Positions 16,834 to 24,908 of a stretch of 64,000 bases of DNA are shown one piece after another (position 1 is the stretch's first letter; the number at the start of each line of letters is the position of its first letter). A program made the translations under genes and the position numbers. The stretch lies in contig NZ_JAPEPZ010000002.1 of assembly GCF_026339875.1 (NCBI RefSeq), forward strand, positions 682,001 through 746,000, given 5' to 3'. The notes under the pieces are model-generated. The model had not been told where the DNA came from. It searched no databases and worked only from the letters and a program-made list of their open reading frames with translations. The stretch comes from Streptomyces sp. NBC_01571 (GTDB lineage Bacteria; Actinomycetota; Actinomycetes; Streptomycetales; Streptomycetaceae).

Positions 16834-18511
16834 TCAGCCCAGGGCGCGGTCGAGGTTGTAGGCCGCGCTGATGAGGGCGAGGTGGGTGAATGCCTGCGGG
16901 AAGTTGCCCAGTTGCTCACCTGTGTGGCTGATCTCCTCGTCGTACAGGCCGACATGGTTGGCGTAGGTGAGCATCTTCTCGAAGGCCAGGCGGGCTTCGT
17001 CCAGTCGTCCGGCGCGGGTGAGGGCCTCGACGTACCAGAAGGAGCAGATGGAGAACGTGCCTTCGTCGCCTTCGAGGCCGTCGGGACTGGCCTCCGGGTC
17101 ATAGCGCCAGACCAGGGAGTCGGAGACGAATTCGTTGCCGAGGGCATCGAGAGTGGACAGCCGGACGGGATCGGTGGGGGAGACGAACTTGGTCAGCGGC
17201 ATCGTCAGCACCGATGCGTCCAGTACGTCGCCCTCCTCGTGCTGGACGAAGGCCTGCCTGGTGGGCGACCAGCCCTTGTCCATGATCTGCGAGTAGATCC
17301 GGTCCCGGACCGGACCCCAGCGGCCGAGTTCGGCGGGCAGGCTGCGGTGCAGGGCCATGCGGATGGCGCGTTCGATGGCCACCCAGCACATCAGCCGGGA
17401 GTAGAGGAACTTCTTCCGCCCACCGCGGGTCTCCCACACGTCCTCGTCCGGCTGGTCCCAGTGCTCGCAGACCCAGTCCACCAGCGCGCACACCGCGCGC
17501 CAGTGGCCACTGGAGAGGGCCGGCACCACTTGTCGTACAGGTACACGGAGTCGATCAGAGCGCCGTAGATATCGAGTTGCAGCTGGGTGGCCGCGCCGTT
17601 GCCGACCCGCACGGGCGCCGAGCCCCGGTAGCCCCCGAGGTGGGGCAGCTCGTGTGCGGGGAGCTCGGCCCGTCCGTCGATGCCGTACATGATCTGCAGC
17701 GGCCCGGACGGTCCGTCGTCGCGCCGGTCGATGTGCTGGTGAGGAAGCCAGTGAACGCCTCGGCCTTCTCGGCGAAGCCGAGTCTGAGCAGCGCATAGAC
17801 GGCGAACGCGGAGTCGCGTATCCACGTGTAGCGGTAGTCCCAGTTGCGGCCGCCGCCGAGCTGCTCGGGCAGGCTCGTGGTCGGGGCCGCCACGATCGCA
17901 CCGGTGGGGGCGTAGGTGAGCAGCTTCAGGGTGAGGGCGGAGCGGTGCACCATCTCCCGTCAGCGGCCGCGGTAGCGGGACTGCTGCAGCCAGTGCCGCC
18001 AGAAGGCGACCGTGGCGGTGAACTCCCGCTCGTCCTCGGCGTGCGGGCAGCCGCGCGGCGGAGTCTCGTCGGTGACCCGCTAGAGCGCGAAGACCGCCGT
18101 GTCGCCCTGGGACAGCGTGAACTCGGCCCGTACGTCCTTCCCGTCGGACTCCAGCGGCACCGTCGAGGTCAGCGTCGGCGACAGCGTCTCGGAAGCGAAC
18201 AGGGCGGCGCCCTCCAACATCCGCAGGGTGTGCGGGTGGGCGCCGTAGCCGAGGGTGATCAGTACGTTGGTGTCGGGGAAGTAGAACTGTTTCGTGACGG
18301 CGGGCACGGCCGCGGACAGTTCGAACGCCCGTCCCAGGTCCGCGTCCAGGATGGCGGCGAACACGCTCGGGGAGTCGAAGGACGGGCAGCAGTACCAGTC
18401 GATGGTCCCGTCGGTACCCACCAGGGCCGCTGTGCGCAGGTCCCCGATCAAGCCGTGCTCGGCAATCGGCAGGTACCGGGCTGACGTGTGCTGTGTCGGC
18501 GCTCCGGACAT
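16834..18511 (-). pseudogene. GH15 family glycoside hydrolase, multiply disrupted
   Basis: Homology to bacterial GH15 glucoamylase/trehalase-like proteins spans the whole length. The N-terminal part contains HGLIGDLRTAALVGTDGTIDWYC and DSPSVFAAILD, the middle [20 protein letters not shown], and the C-terminal part WVAIERAIRMALH, GDVLDASVLTMPL and FSICSFWYVEALTRAGRLDEA. In-frame stops occur at 18080-18082 (TAG) and near 17959 (TGA). At least two frameshifts lie between about 17500 and 17760. The missing stretch after residue ~143 also suggests deletion, since the family is about 600 aa. The gene is inactive, and its 3' end matches the stub at 12673-12861. Confidence 0.88.
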
Positions 18512-18633
18512 CGCAGCGGCCTCTCTATGTTCCTGCCTCCACTATGGCCCTTCGCTGTCGCGGCGGCACCAGGCCGGCCCGGCGGGGACGCCGCCGGACC
18601 GCGCACCGCCCCACCAGAGCCGTATCGCTTCCG

Positions 18634-19290
18634 TCACACCCTGTCGCGGGCTCGTGCGACATGGTTCTCCACTCCGGCGACCGCGGCGTCCAGCGTGGAG
18701 TTGAACATAGTGTCGATCACGTCCTTGGAGGGCGGGGGCGCTTCTTCCTCGTTGAGGCCCGACGGTGCCGGCGGCAGAGTGGCCCACCGCTGCAGTGCCC
18801 CGTTCAGTTCGCTGAGTAGCAAACCTGTGAACACACCGACCAGGGTCGCGGCGACGCGCGGAATCTCCTCCTCGGGCAGTTTCGCGGTGGCCAGGATGTC
18901 GATCAGTGCCTGCCAGAAGGGGTCCTCCGGCTGCACGTAGTCGGGGCGTGTGAAGGAATACCCCATCAGTTTCGGGTGACGGTGCGACAGTTCGCGGAAG
19001 TCCCGGGCCAGTTCACGCAGTCGGTCCTGCCAGGGGATGTCTCCCCGCTCCTCCGCGCTGAACTGCGAACCGACCCGGTGGGCCACGCCGCGCAGCACGG
19101 CGTCCTTGTTCGGCACGTGGTGATACAGCGACATCGGGTTCGCATCTAGCGCGGCCGCGAGTTTGCGCATGGTGAGCTCCTCGACCCCGTCGGCGTCGAT
19201 GAGCTGCAACGCCATGGCGTGGATGCCGTCCTTGGTGAGCGGTACGTCCCTCTTTCTCGTGCCCCGAGGGGGCTTCCGTTCAGTCGCCAT
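18634..19290 (-). CDS. TetR family regulator (TetR_C_1 type), 218 aa
   Basis: This is a close paralogue of 14264-15061. The N-terminus PPRGTRKRDVPLT and the HTH segment EELTMRKLAAALDANPMSLYHHVPNKDAVLRGV are nearly identical; the C-terminal ligand domain is related (LMGYSFTRP, QPEDPFWQALIDIL). The start codon at 19290 sits within a variant palindrome with no ribosome site, so leaderless translation and autoregulation are likely (inference). It diverges from the CYP102-type gene, whose promoter bears two copies of the palindrome, and is therefore its best candidate repressor. Confidence 0.9.
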   Translation of the reverse strand: MATERKPPRGTRKRDVPLTKDGIHAMALQLIDADGVEELTMRKLAAALDANPMSLYHHVPNKDAVLRGVAHRVGSQFSAEERGDIPWQDRLRELARDFRELSHRHPKLMGYSFTRPDYVQPEDPFWQALIDILATAKLPEEEIPRVAATLVGVFTGLLLSELNGALQRWATLPPAPSGLNEEEAPPPSKDVIDTMFNSTLDAAVAGVENHVARARDRV

Positions 19291-19303
19291 ACGGTGTACG
19301 GTA
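19287..19303. promoter_or_regulatory. Operator overlapping second TetR start codon
   Basis: Read on the minus strand, TACCGTACACCGTATGG includes the ATG of the 218-aa TetR. The block before it (AAGGCT...) is also shared with the promoter of the TetR at 14264. The left half-site is degenerate (CGTAC for CATAC). Confidence 0.55.
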
Positions 19304-20032
19304 CCAGCCTTCGCCAATGCGGAGGGCAGTGGCACCGTTTTCAGCCCCCCGTTCTTCCGGCTTCGCGGACAGTCCCGGACTGGTTGGCCTTGGTGGGCGA
19401 CGAGGTCGCCAAGGCGCGCCTTGAACAGGAAAAGGCTCGACTGGAAGCTGCGCTCGAGGAGTGCGGCAAGACGCTCGAGCGGCGGCCTCAGCGCACTGCC
19501 GCCTGACGCGTGCGGGCATAAACCAGGCAAGGCGTGTCGGCCGTCCCCCTTCCCTGGTGTGCTCGCCTGCGGCAGCGGATCGCAGGTATGCCCTGCCGAG
19601 AAGACCCTCGCGAACCCGACTTGCCCGCTCTCACGGACTGACGCCGGACCGATCGAGCGCGGCACAGAGACGTAGAGGCGCCGCCACGACGCGGCACACG
19701 CGCCTGCTTCTCCGGCGCTGCCGTCAGCCACCGACGCGTATGGATGCAGACCCGACCGCCGCGATGCGTACTGACAGGCAGGGGGATTGGCTCCTCGCCG
19801 GGATGTCGGCGCGGCCGCCGTCGCGGACCGTAGACGTCCTCCGTGGGTCGCACCCACCTGGAGGAGCCCGGTCGAGCCGCCGACTGACGGCGACCGGTCT
19901 CGCCCCTCGCCCCCTCCAGCCGGGAGAGCGTTCGCAAGCGCCTGATCTTGATGCGACCCCGCTGCGACGAGCGACGCCGTCCCTGATGAGCCGAACGTTC
20001 CTGTTTCTCGACTCCGGGCCCGCCGATTGAAT
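19304..20032. other. Intergenic stretch without a clear gene
   Basis: No convincing gene is seen. A short plus-strand frame ending at 19506 reads VAKARLEQEKARLEAALEECGKTLERRP, a coiled-coil-like tail without a start. It may be a relic of a mobile-element protein. The rest has no family similarity that I can recognise. Confidence 0.4.
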
Positions 20033-20076
20033 TTCCATACGTCGTATGGTACTACTGAAGGCATACAGCGTATGGA
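20033..20076. promoter_or_regulatory. Two palindromic operators before the CYP102-type gene
   Basis: TTCCATACGTCGTATGGTA (20033-20051) and GCATACAGCGTATGGA (20061-20076) lie 28 bp apart, ending 76 bp before the P450 start. The tandem arrangement resembles 12925-12977. An in-frame ATG at 20072 lies within the second site, as in the TetR genes, but the strong ribosome site favours 20153. Confidence 0.75.
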
Positions 20077-20152
20077 AACCGGGTGCTGCCGTACCGGCGC
20101 CCCGCGACACCGCATGGCGCCCTGCCCGCCTTTCCCCTTGAAGGAGCCAGCC

Positions 20153-23100
20153 ATGACCACACAGCCCGAGACCGACCTGCGGCCCATCCGTTCTCCGCGG
20201 GGGGTCCCGCTCTTCGGCCACACGCCGCAGATCCCCAGCACCAACCCAGTGGAGTACTTCGGCAAGCTGTCCAAGCAGTTCCCCGAGGGGCTCTACGGCA
20301 TGGAGATCGCCGGCATCGAGCAGGTTTTCGTCTGGGACCCGGACCTGGTGGCCGAGGTCTGTGACGAGACGCGGTTCTTCAAGCAGATCGACAAGACGCC
20401 GCTGGCCCATGTCCGGGACTATGCGGGAGCCGCCCTGTTCACGGCCCACCAGCACGAGGAGGAATGGGGCATGGCGCACCGAGTCCTCCTCCCGGCCTTC
20501 AGCCAGCGGGCGATGAAGGGCTACTTCGGGCAGATGCTGGAGATCGCCCAGAACCTGGCGGGCAAGTGGGAGCGCAAGGAGGGCCAGCCGGTCAACATCA
20601 CCGACGACTACACCCGGCTGACCCTGGACACCATCGCCCTGACGGGGTTCGGTTACCGGTTCGACTCCTTCGCCAAGGAGGATCTGCACCCCTTCCTCAA
20701 CGCGCTGCTGCAGGCCCTCATCGAGTCGCTGCGGCGCTCGCAGGAGCTGCCGATGATGACCAAGATGCGCAAGGCCGATGACAAGAAGTACCGCGAGAAC
20801 ATCCGGCTGATGCGGGACTTGGTCGAGAGTGTGATCAAGGAGCGTCGTGATGGGAAGGGCACCGGTGAGGACGACCTGCTGGGCCTGATGCTGGAGGCCA
20901 CCGACCCGGAGACCGGCAAGGGGCTGGACGACGACAACGTCCGTGACCAGGTGCTGACGTTCCTGATCGCCGGTCACGAGACCACCAGTGGTCTGCTGTC
21001 GTTCGCCACGTACTCGCTGATGCGCAACCCGCACATCCTGGCCCAGGCCTACGCCGAGGTGGACCGGCTGCTGCCGGGTGACACGGTCCCGGACTACGAC
21101 ACGATCATGCAGATGGACGTGATCCCGCGGATCCTGGAGGAGACACTGCGCCTGTGGGCTCCCATCCCGATGATCGGCAAGTCCCCGCTGGAGGACACCG
21201 TCATCGGCGGCTGCTACGGGCTGAAGAAGGGAGCGCGGGTCAACATCCTTGAGGGTCCGCTGCACACCCACCCCAAGGCCTGGGACCGCCCGGAGGAGTT
21301 CGACATCAACCGGTGGCTGCCGGAGAACCGGGTCAACCACCACCCGCACGCCTACAAGCCGTTCGGCAACGGCGTGCGTGCCTGCATCGGCCGGCAGTTC
21401 GCGCTCACCGAGGCCCGTCTGGCCCTCGCGCTGGTGCTGCAGAAGTTCAAGTTCGCCGACACCAGCGACTACAAGATGGACGTCAAGGAGGCGCTGACGC
21501 GCAAGCCCGGCGGCTTCGAACTGAAGGTGCGGGCCCGTCAGGAGCACGAGCGGACCGTGTTCGGCGCAGTGGACCTGCAGAGGGACGACACGCGGGAGCA
21601 GGCCGCGGTCAGCGGTGTCGGGGTGAACCTGACCGTCGCCTACGGCTCCAGCCTTGGCTCGTGCGAGGACCTGGCGCGCACCATCGCCGACCGTGGCGAG
21701 CGCTCCGGATTCGGCACCACCCTGGTCGGCCTGGACGAGCTGGGCGACAACCTGCCCACCGAGGGCCTGCTCGTCGTCGTGGCCTCCAGCTACAACGGCA
21801 AGGCCCCGGACAACGCGCAGCGTTTCGACGACCTGCTCGCCGCCGGCCTGCCGGAGGGCTCGCTGTCCAACGTGCGGTTCGCGCTGCTGGGCGCCGGCAA
21901 CACCCAGTGGGTGGCCACCTACCAGGGCTTCCCCAAGCGGATCGAGGCAGGCCTGCTGGCCGCCGGCGCCACCCGCGTCATCGAGCGCGGCATCGCGGAC
22001 GCCGCCGGTGACTTCGACGGCATGGCCTCCCGCTGGATGGACACCCTGTGGGCCACCCTGGCCGAGGAGTACGCCGCCGACACCTCCCAGGCCAGCGGCC
22101 CGCGCTTCGAGGTGCAGTTGCTGACCGAGGCGGAGGTGCGTCCCGCGATCGTCTCCGAGCAGGCCTACCCCCTCACCGTGGTCGCCAACGAGGAGCTGGT
22201 CAGCGACGCGACCGGGCTGTGGGACTTCAGCATCGAGCCGCCTCGCCCGGCCGCGAAGTCCATCACCGTCGAACTCCCCGACGGTGTCACCTATGACACC
22301 GGCAACCACCTGGCCGTCTTCGCCAAGAACGAGCCGCAGCTGGTCAACCGCGCCCTCGCGCGGCTCGGCGTCGACCGCGACCAGGTCCTGCGCCTGGACC
22401 AGCCGGCCGGCGGCCGCACCCACCTGCCGGTGGGCACTCCCGTCACCGCGGGCCTGCTGTTCACCGAGTTCGTTGAGCTGCAGGACGTGGCCACCCGCTC
22501 CCAGATACAGACGCTGACCGGGTACACCGACTGCCCATGGACCCGGCCGCAGCTGGAGGCCTACACGGCCGACACCGCCGAGGCCGAGGAGCGCTACCAG
22601 ACCGAGGTCCTGGGCAAGCGCGTCTCCGTGCTCAACCTGCTGGATCGCTTCCCCGCGGTCGAACTGCCGCTGGCGGTCTTCCTGGAGATGACGGGCCCGA
22701 TCCGCCCGCGGTTCTACTCCATCTCCTCCGCCCCGCTGGCCAACCCCCGGCACGTGCGCCTGACCGTCGGACTGCTGGAAGGCCCGGCCCTGTCCGGCGA
22801 CGGCCGGTACCGCGGCACCTGCTCCTCCTACATCGCAGGCCTCGAGCCCGGAGACATCTTCTACGGCTACGTGCGCGTGCCCTCCCCCACCTTCGCCCCG
22901 CCGGCCGACCCGGCCACGCCGCTGATCCTCATCGGTCCCGGCACCGGCATCGCACCGCTGCGCGGCTTCCTCGAGGAGCGGGCCTGGCAGCACGCGAACG
23001 GTACGCAGGTAGGCCTGTCGCAGGTCTTCGTCGGCTGCCGCCACCCTGAGCACGACTACTTCTACCGGGACGAGATGGAGATGTGGGCGCTGTCCGGCAT

Positions 23101-23374
23101 CGCCCACGTCCACACCGCCTTCTCCGCGGTGACCGGACACCCGGCCCGGTTCGTCCAGGACGCCATCGCAGGCGCCGCCGACACCGTGTGGCAAGCCATC
23201 CAGAACGGCGCGTACATCTACGTCTGCGGCGATGGCCGCCGCATGGCACCCGCTGTGCGTGAGGCGCTCGCCGCCATCTACCGCAAGCACACCGGCAGCG
23301 ACGACGAGACCGCCCAGCAGTGGCTCGCCCAGCTCGAAGCCGACGAGCGCTACCAGCAGGACGTCTTCGCCTGA
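20153..23374 (+). CDS. Self-sufficient cytochrome P450/NADPH-P450 reductase (CYP102, BM3-like), 1073 aa
   Basis: This is a single-chain fatty-acid-hydroxylase-type enzyme. The heme domain (about 1-470) has AGHETT at 273-278, EETLR and FGNGVRACIG with the heme Cys at 411. The active-site Phe corresponding to BM3 F87 appears conserved in AALFTAH. The FMN flavodoxin domain starts near 492 (VAYGSSLGSCEDLARTIA). The FAD/NADPH reductase domain occupies about 665-1073 (RFYSISSAPL, GPGTGIAPLRGFLEER, YVCGDGRRMAPAVREAL). Length fits BM3 (~1049 aa). The ATG at 20153 follows AAGGAGCCAGCC. By family knowledge it hydroxylates medium/long-chain fatty acids near the omega end using NADPH and O2. The next gene is an alcohol dehydrogenase that could oxidise the product (inference). 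Confidence 0.96.
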   Translation: MTTQPETDLRPIRSPRGVPLFGHTPQIPSTNPVEYFGKLSKQFPEGLYGMEIAGIEQVFVWDPDLVAEVCDETRFFKQIDKTPLAHVRDYAGAALFTAHQHEEEWGMAHRVLLPAFSQRAMKGYFGQMLEIAQNLAGKWERKEGQPVNITDDYTRLTLDTIALTGFGYRFDSFAKEDLHPFLNALLQALIESLRRSQELPMMTKMRKADDKKYRENIRLMRDLVESVIKERRDGKGTGEDDLLGLMLEATDPETGKGLDDDNVRDQVLTFLIAGHETTSGLLSFATYSLMRNPHILAQAYAEVDRLLPGDTVPDYDTIMQMDVIPRILEETLRLWAPIPMIGKSPLEDTVIGGCYGLKKGARVNILEGPLHTHPKAWDRPEEFDINRWLPENRVNHHPHAYKPFGNGVRACIGRQFALTEARLALALVLQKFKFADTSDYKMDVKEALTRKPGGFELKVRARQEHERTVFGAVDLQRDDTREQAAVSGVGVNLTVAYGSSLGSCEDLARTIADRGERSGFGTTLVGLDELGDNLPTEGLLVVVASSYNGKAPDNAQRFDDLLAAGLPEGSLSNVRFALLGAGNTQWVATYQGFPKRIEAGLLAAGATRVIERGIADAAGDFDGMASRWMDTLWATLAEEYAADTSQASGPRFEVQLLTEAEVRPAIVSEQAYPLTVVANEELVSDATGLWDFSIEPPRPAAKSITVELPDGVTYDTGNHLAVFAKNEPQLVNRALARLGVDRDQVLRLDQPAGGRTHLPVGTPVTAGLLFTEFVELQDVATRSQIQTLTGYTDCPWTRPQLEAYTADTAEAEERYQTEVLGKRVSVLNLLDRFPAVELPLAVFLEMTGPIRPRFYSISSAPLANPRHVRLTVGLLEGPALSGDGRYRGTCSSYIAGLEPGDIFYGYVRVPSPTFAPPADPATPLILIGPGTGIAPLRGFLEERAWQHANGTQVGLSQVFVGCRHPEHDYFYRDEMEMWALSGIAHVHTAFSAVTGHPARFVQDAIAGAADTVWQAIQNGAYIYVCGDGRRMAPAVREALAAIYRKHTGSDDETAQQWLAQLEADERYQQDVFA

Positions 23375-23506
23375 CCCCCAGACGCCGGGAGGGTGCGGCG
23401 GTCCTGACACCCCGCACCCATCCCGGCCACCACTCACCCGCGAGGCACTACATGGCACCCATCGGCCCGAACCGCCGGGAGTGCCGCTCACAGAAAGCAG
23501 AGCACC

Positions 23507-24553
23507 ATGGACACCATGCTCGCCGGACGCTTCCACCTGGACAGCAAGAAGTTCGCCGTGGAGGAGGTCCCCGTCCCCGTGCCCGGCCCGGGCGAGGTCC
23601 TCATCGAGGTCAAAGCCGCAGGCGTCTGCCTCTCAGACGTCCACCTCATCGACGGCTCCCTCGTCCCCCTGTTCGCCACCTCCGACACGGTCACTGTCGG
23701 CCACGAGGTCTCCGGTGTGATCCACACCCTTGGCCCCGACCTCCAGCGCGGCCTGACCGTCGGCACCCGCGTCACCCTGGAGGCCGGCAAGACCTGCGGC
23801 CAGTGCGCCGGCTGCGTCCGCCGCCGCCCCTGCACCCAGATGCGCACCGCCGGCATCGACTACGACGGCGGCTGGGCCCAGTACACCGTCGCCCGTGAGG
23901 ACACCCTCATCCCCATCCCCGACAACCTCCCCTTCGACCAGGCCGCGATCATCCCCGACGCGGTCTCCACCCCCTACGCCGCCGTCGTCACCACCGCGGG
24001 CGTACGCCCCGCCCAGTCCGTCGGCGTCTGGGGCGTGGGCGGAGTCGGCGCGCACAACGTACGCCTCGCCCGCCTGGCCGGCGCCGCACCGATCATCGCC
24101 GTCGACCCGCTGCCCAGCGCCCGCGAACGCGCCCTGGCCTTCGGCGCGGACTTCGCCCTCGACCCGGCTGCCGACGACTTCGCCGACCAGGTGCGCGCGG
24201 CCACCGCCGGACGCGGCCTCGACTTCGCCTTCGACTGCGCCGGCGTGCCCGCCGTCCGCGAGCAGGCCGCCGCCGCACTCGGCCTGGGCGGCTCCCTCAT
24301 CCTGGTCGGCATCAGCCCCAGGCCCCTCACCATCACCGAGGGCCTGACCTTCAACTACCTGGGCAAGCAGGTGCGCGGCCACTACGGCGGCAGCCCCGAG
24401 TCCGTCACCGAGCTGGTCCGCCTCGCCGAGGTCGGCCGTCTCGACCTGGCCCCCTCCATTACCGGCCACCTCCCGCTCGCCGAGGCCGCTGCCGCGGTCA
24501 ACCGGCTGGAGAACAAGATCGGCGATCCGATCCGCCTCATCCTCGTCCCCTGA
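23507..24553 (+). CDS. Zinc-dependent alcohol dehydrogenase, 348 aa
   Basis: This is a medium-chain dehydrogenase/reductase. The catalytic zinc ligands are Cys41 (GVCLSD) and His66-Glu67 (GHE). The structural-zinc cysteines are at about 97, 100, 103 and 109 (CGQCAGCVRRRPC). The nucleotide-binding motif GVGGVGAHNVRLARLAG is in the middle. It oxidises alcohols to aldehydes/ketones with NAD(P)+. It follows the CYP102-type gene by 132 bp and is closed by a strong hairpin. It aligns end to end with the 348-aa dehydrogenase at 47443-48489, including identical termini (IGDPIRLILVP), so the two are paralogues. Confidence 0.95.
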   Translation: MDTMLAGRFHLDSKKFAVEEVPVPVPGPGEVLIEVKAAGVCLSDVHLIDGSLVPLFATSDTVTVGHEVSGVIHTLGPDLQRGLTVGTRVTLEAGKTCGQCAGCVRRRPCTQMRTAGIDYDGGWAQYTVAREDTLIPIPDNLPFDQAAIIPDAVSTPYAAVVTTAGVRPAQSVGVWGVGGVGAHNVRLARLAGAAPIIAVDPLPSARERALAFGADFALDPAADDFADQVRAATAGRGLDFAFDCAGVPAVREQAAAALGLGGSLILVGISPRPLTITEGLTFNYLGKQVRGHYGGSPESVTELVRLAEVGRLDLAPSITGHLPLAEAAAAVNRLENKIGDPIRLILVP

Positions 24554-24599
24554 CAACTGAACAGAAAGTTCATCAAGACCACCTCGGGCAGGGGTGAGT

Positions 24600-24631
24600 G
24601 GGCGCCGGTGCTTGAGGGAGCACCGGCGCCC
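24600..24631 (+). terminator. Rho-independent-type hairpin after alcohol dehydrogenase
   Basis: Thirteen-base perfect stem GGGCGCCGGTGCT / AGCACCGGCGCCC with a 6-base loop lies 47 bp after the stop codon. There is no T-run, which is common in high-GC actinobacteria. The remaining sequence to 24908 shows no gene. Confidence 0.85.
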
Positions 24632-24908
24632 GCGGCTTTCCGGTATCCGGGTCTGGGGCACACCGACTCCGGGGCAGGTGTAGTCGGGCAGGGCGAGCCG
24701 GGTGGTACCTCTGCGGGGAACGCACCGATGTACGGGCTGCTGCGGGAGGAACGGAAGGCGAGGTCTCCCGGTGAGCGCCACTCCGAAGTGAAGAATCAGG
24801 TGACTCCTTGTCCGCGTTCAGGCGTACACCGGCTGGTGCTGCATCGTCGGCCAGTCGAAGCCGCCGAGGAACCTCGCGATCGTCTCGGCGGGCCGGGCGA
24901 GATGGTGC

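Noticed and set aside
19724..23536. Very long open frame (1270 codons) on the minus strand opposite the CYP102-type gene
   Set aside because: It mirrors the third-position GC bias of the real gene; its sequence is low-complexity and Gly/Val/Arg-rich without family features.
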